From: Deltaproteobacteria bacterium UBA796
GTDB taxonomy: Bacteria; Myxococcota_A; UBA796
Direction of reading: 5' to 3'
Assembly: GCA_002296975.1 (NCBI GenBank)
Contig: DBIS01000046.1
Coordinates: forward strand, 1-6,459
Length of the DNA: 6,459 nt
This document shows positions 6,392-6,459 of the stretch, piece by piece; positions within the stretch are counted from its first letter, which is position 1, and the number at the start of each line of letters is the position of its first letter. A program made the position numbers and the translations under genes. A model generated the notes under the pieces. The model worked only from the letters and a program-made list of their open reading frames with translations. It made no database searches and was not told the origin of the DNA.

Positions 6392-6459
6392 TTAGGCTGT
6401 GTCTTTCAAGGGCTTTATGCCCAGGACACGCCCCGCGACGATGGCCAATACACCTGCGA
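6392..6459 (-). CDS. C-terminal end of an unidentified, possibly membrane, protein (truncated by window edge)
   Basis: On the minus strand, 21 complete codons and a TAA stop (6394-6392) read AGVLAIVAGRVLGIKPLKDT followed by Ala. The stretch is hydrophobic with small residues and then a short basic tail, as at the end of a membrane protein. It is read as a gene end because it stays open to the window edge and stops 6 nt before the ATG of the next minus-strand gene, an operon-like spacing. Too little is visible to name it. Confidence 0.4.
   Translation of the reverse strand, partial: AGVLAIVAGRVLGIKPLKDTA

Overview
The window reads as chromosome of a moderately GC-rich, diderm (Gram-negative) bacterium, probably of the Myxococcota/Bradymonadia or a related deltaproteobacterial-type lineage. 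This placement is inference. It rests on the Asp/Ala/Thr-rich spacer after the lipobox of a lipoprotein, the very large single-span TPR-type membrane protein, and a FadR-etfBA cluster of the kind used in acyl-CoA beta-oxidation. No marker gene in the window fixes the taxonomy.

Layout. Positions 2-2307 (+) hold a tight three-gene unit: the 3' part of a TetR-family regulator that strongly resembles FadR, then etfB and etfA, the two subunits of electron transfer flavoprotein. Gaps are 3 and 11 nt, with good Shine-Dalgarno sequences. Next comes a short intergenic region with a strong imperfect hairpin (2343-2377). Positions 2375-5293 (+) encode a 972-residue protein of unknown function: TPR-like helices, a long probably disordered linker, one transmembrane helix, and a second, probably periplasmic, TPR-like domain. 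It is followed after 55 nt by a small lipoprotein gene (5349-6011, +). From the right edge two genes run on the minus strand: the last codons of an unidentified gene (6392-6459) and a 130-residue exported-looking protein (5993-6385) whose C-terminus resembles pseudopilins. The minus-strand gene and the lipoprotein gene converge and overlap by 19 bp at their 3' ends.

How the genes may work together. The left unit is well understood by family: FadR-type repressors release DNA on binding long-chain acyl-CoA, and ETF takes electrons from acyl-CoA dehydrogenases and passes them to the quinone pool. The TPR membrane protein and the lipoprotein are plausible partners at the cell envelope because they are adjacent, co-oriented and predicted to share a compartment, but no function can be assigned. 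The central region (2375-6011) is the least explained part of the window. No RNA gene, mobile element, CRISPR array or convincing intrinsic terminator was found, and there is no gene-free stretch longer than 300 bases.
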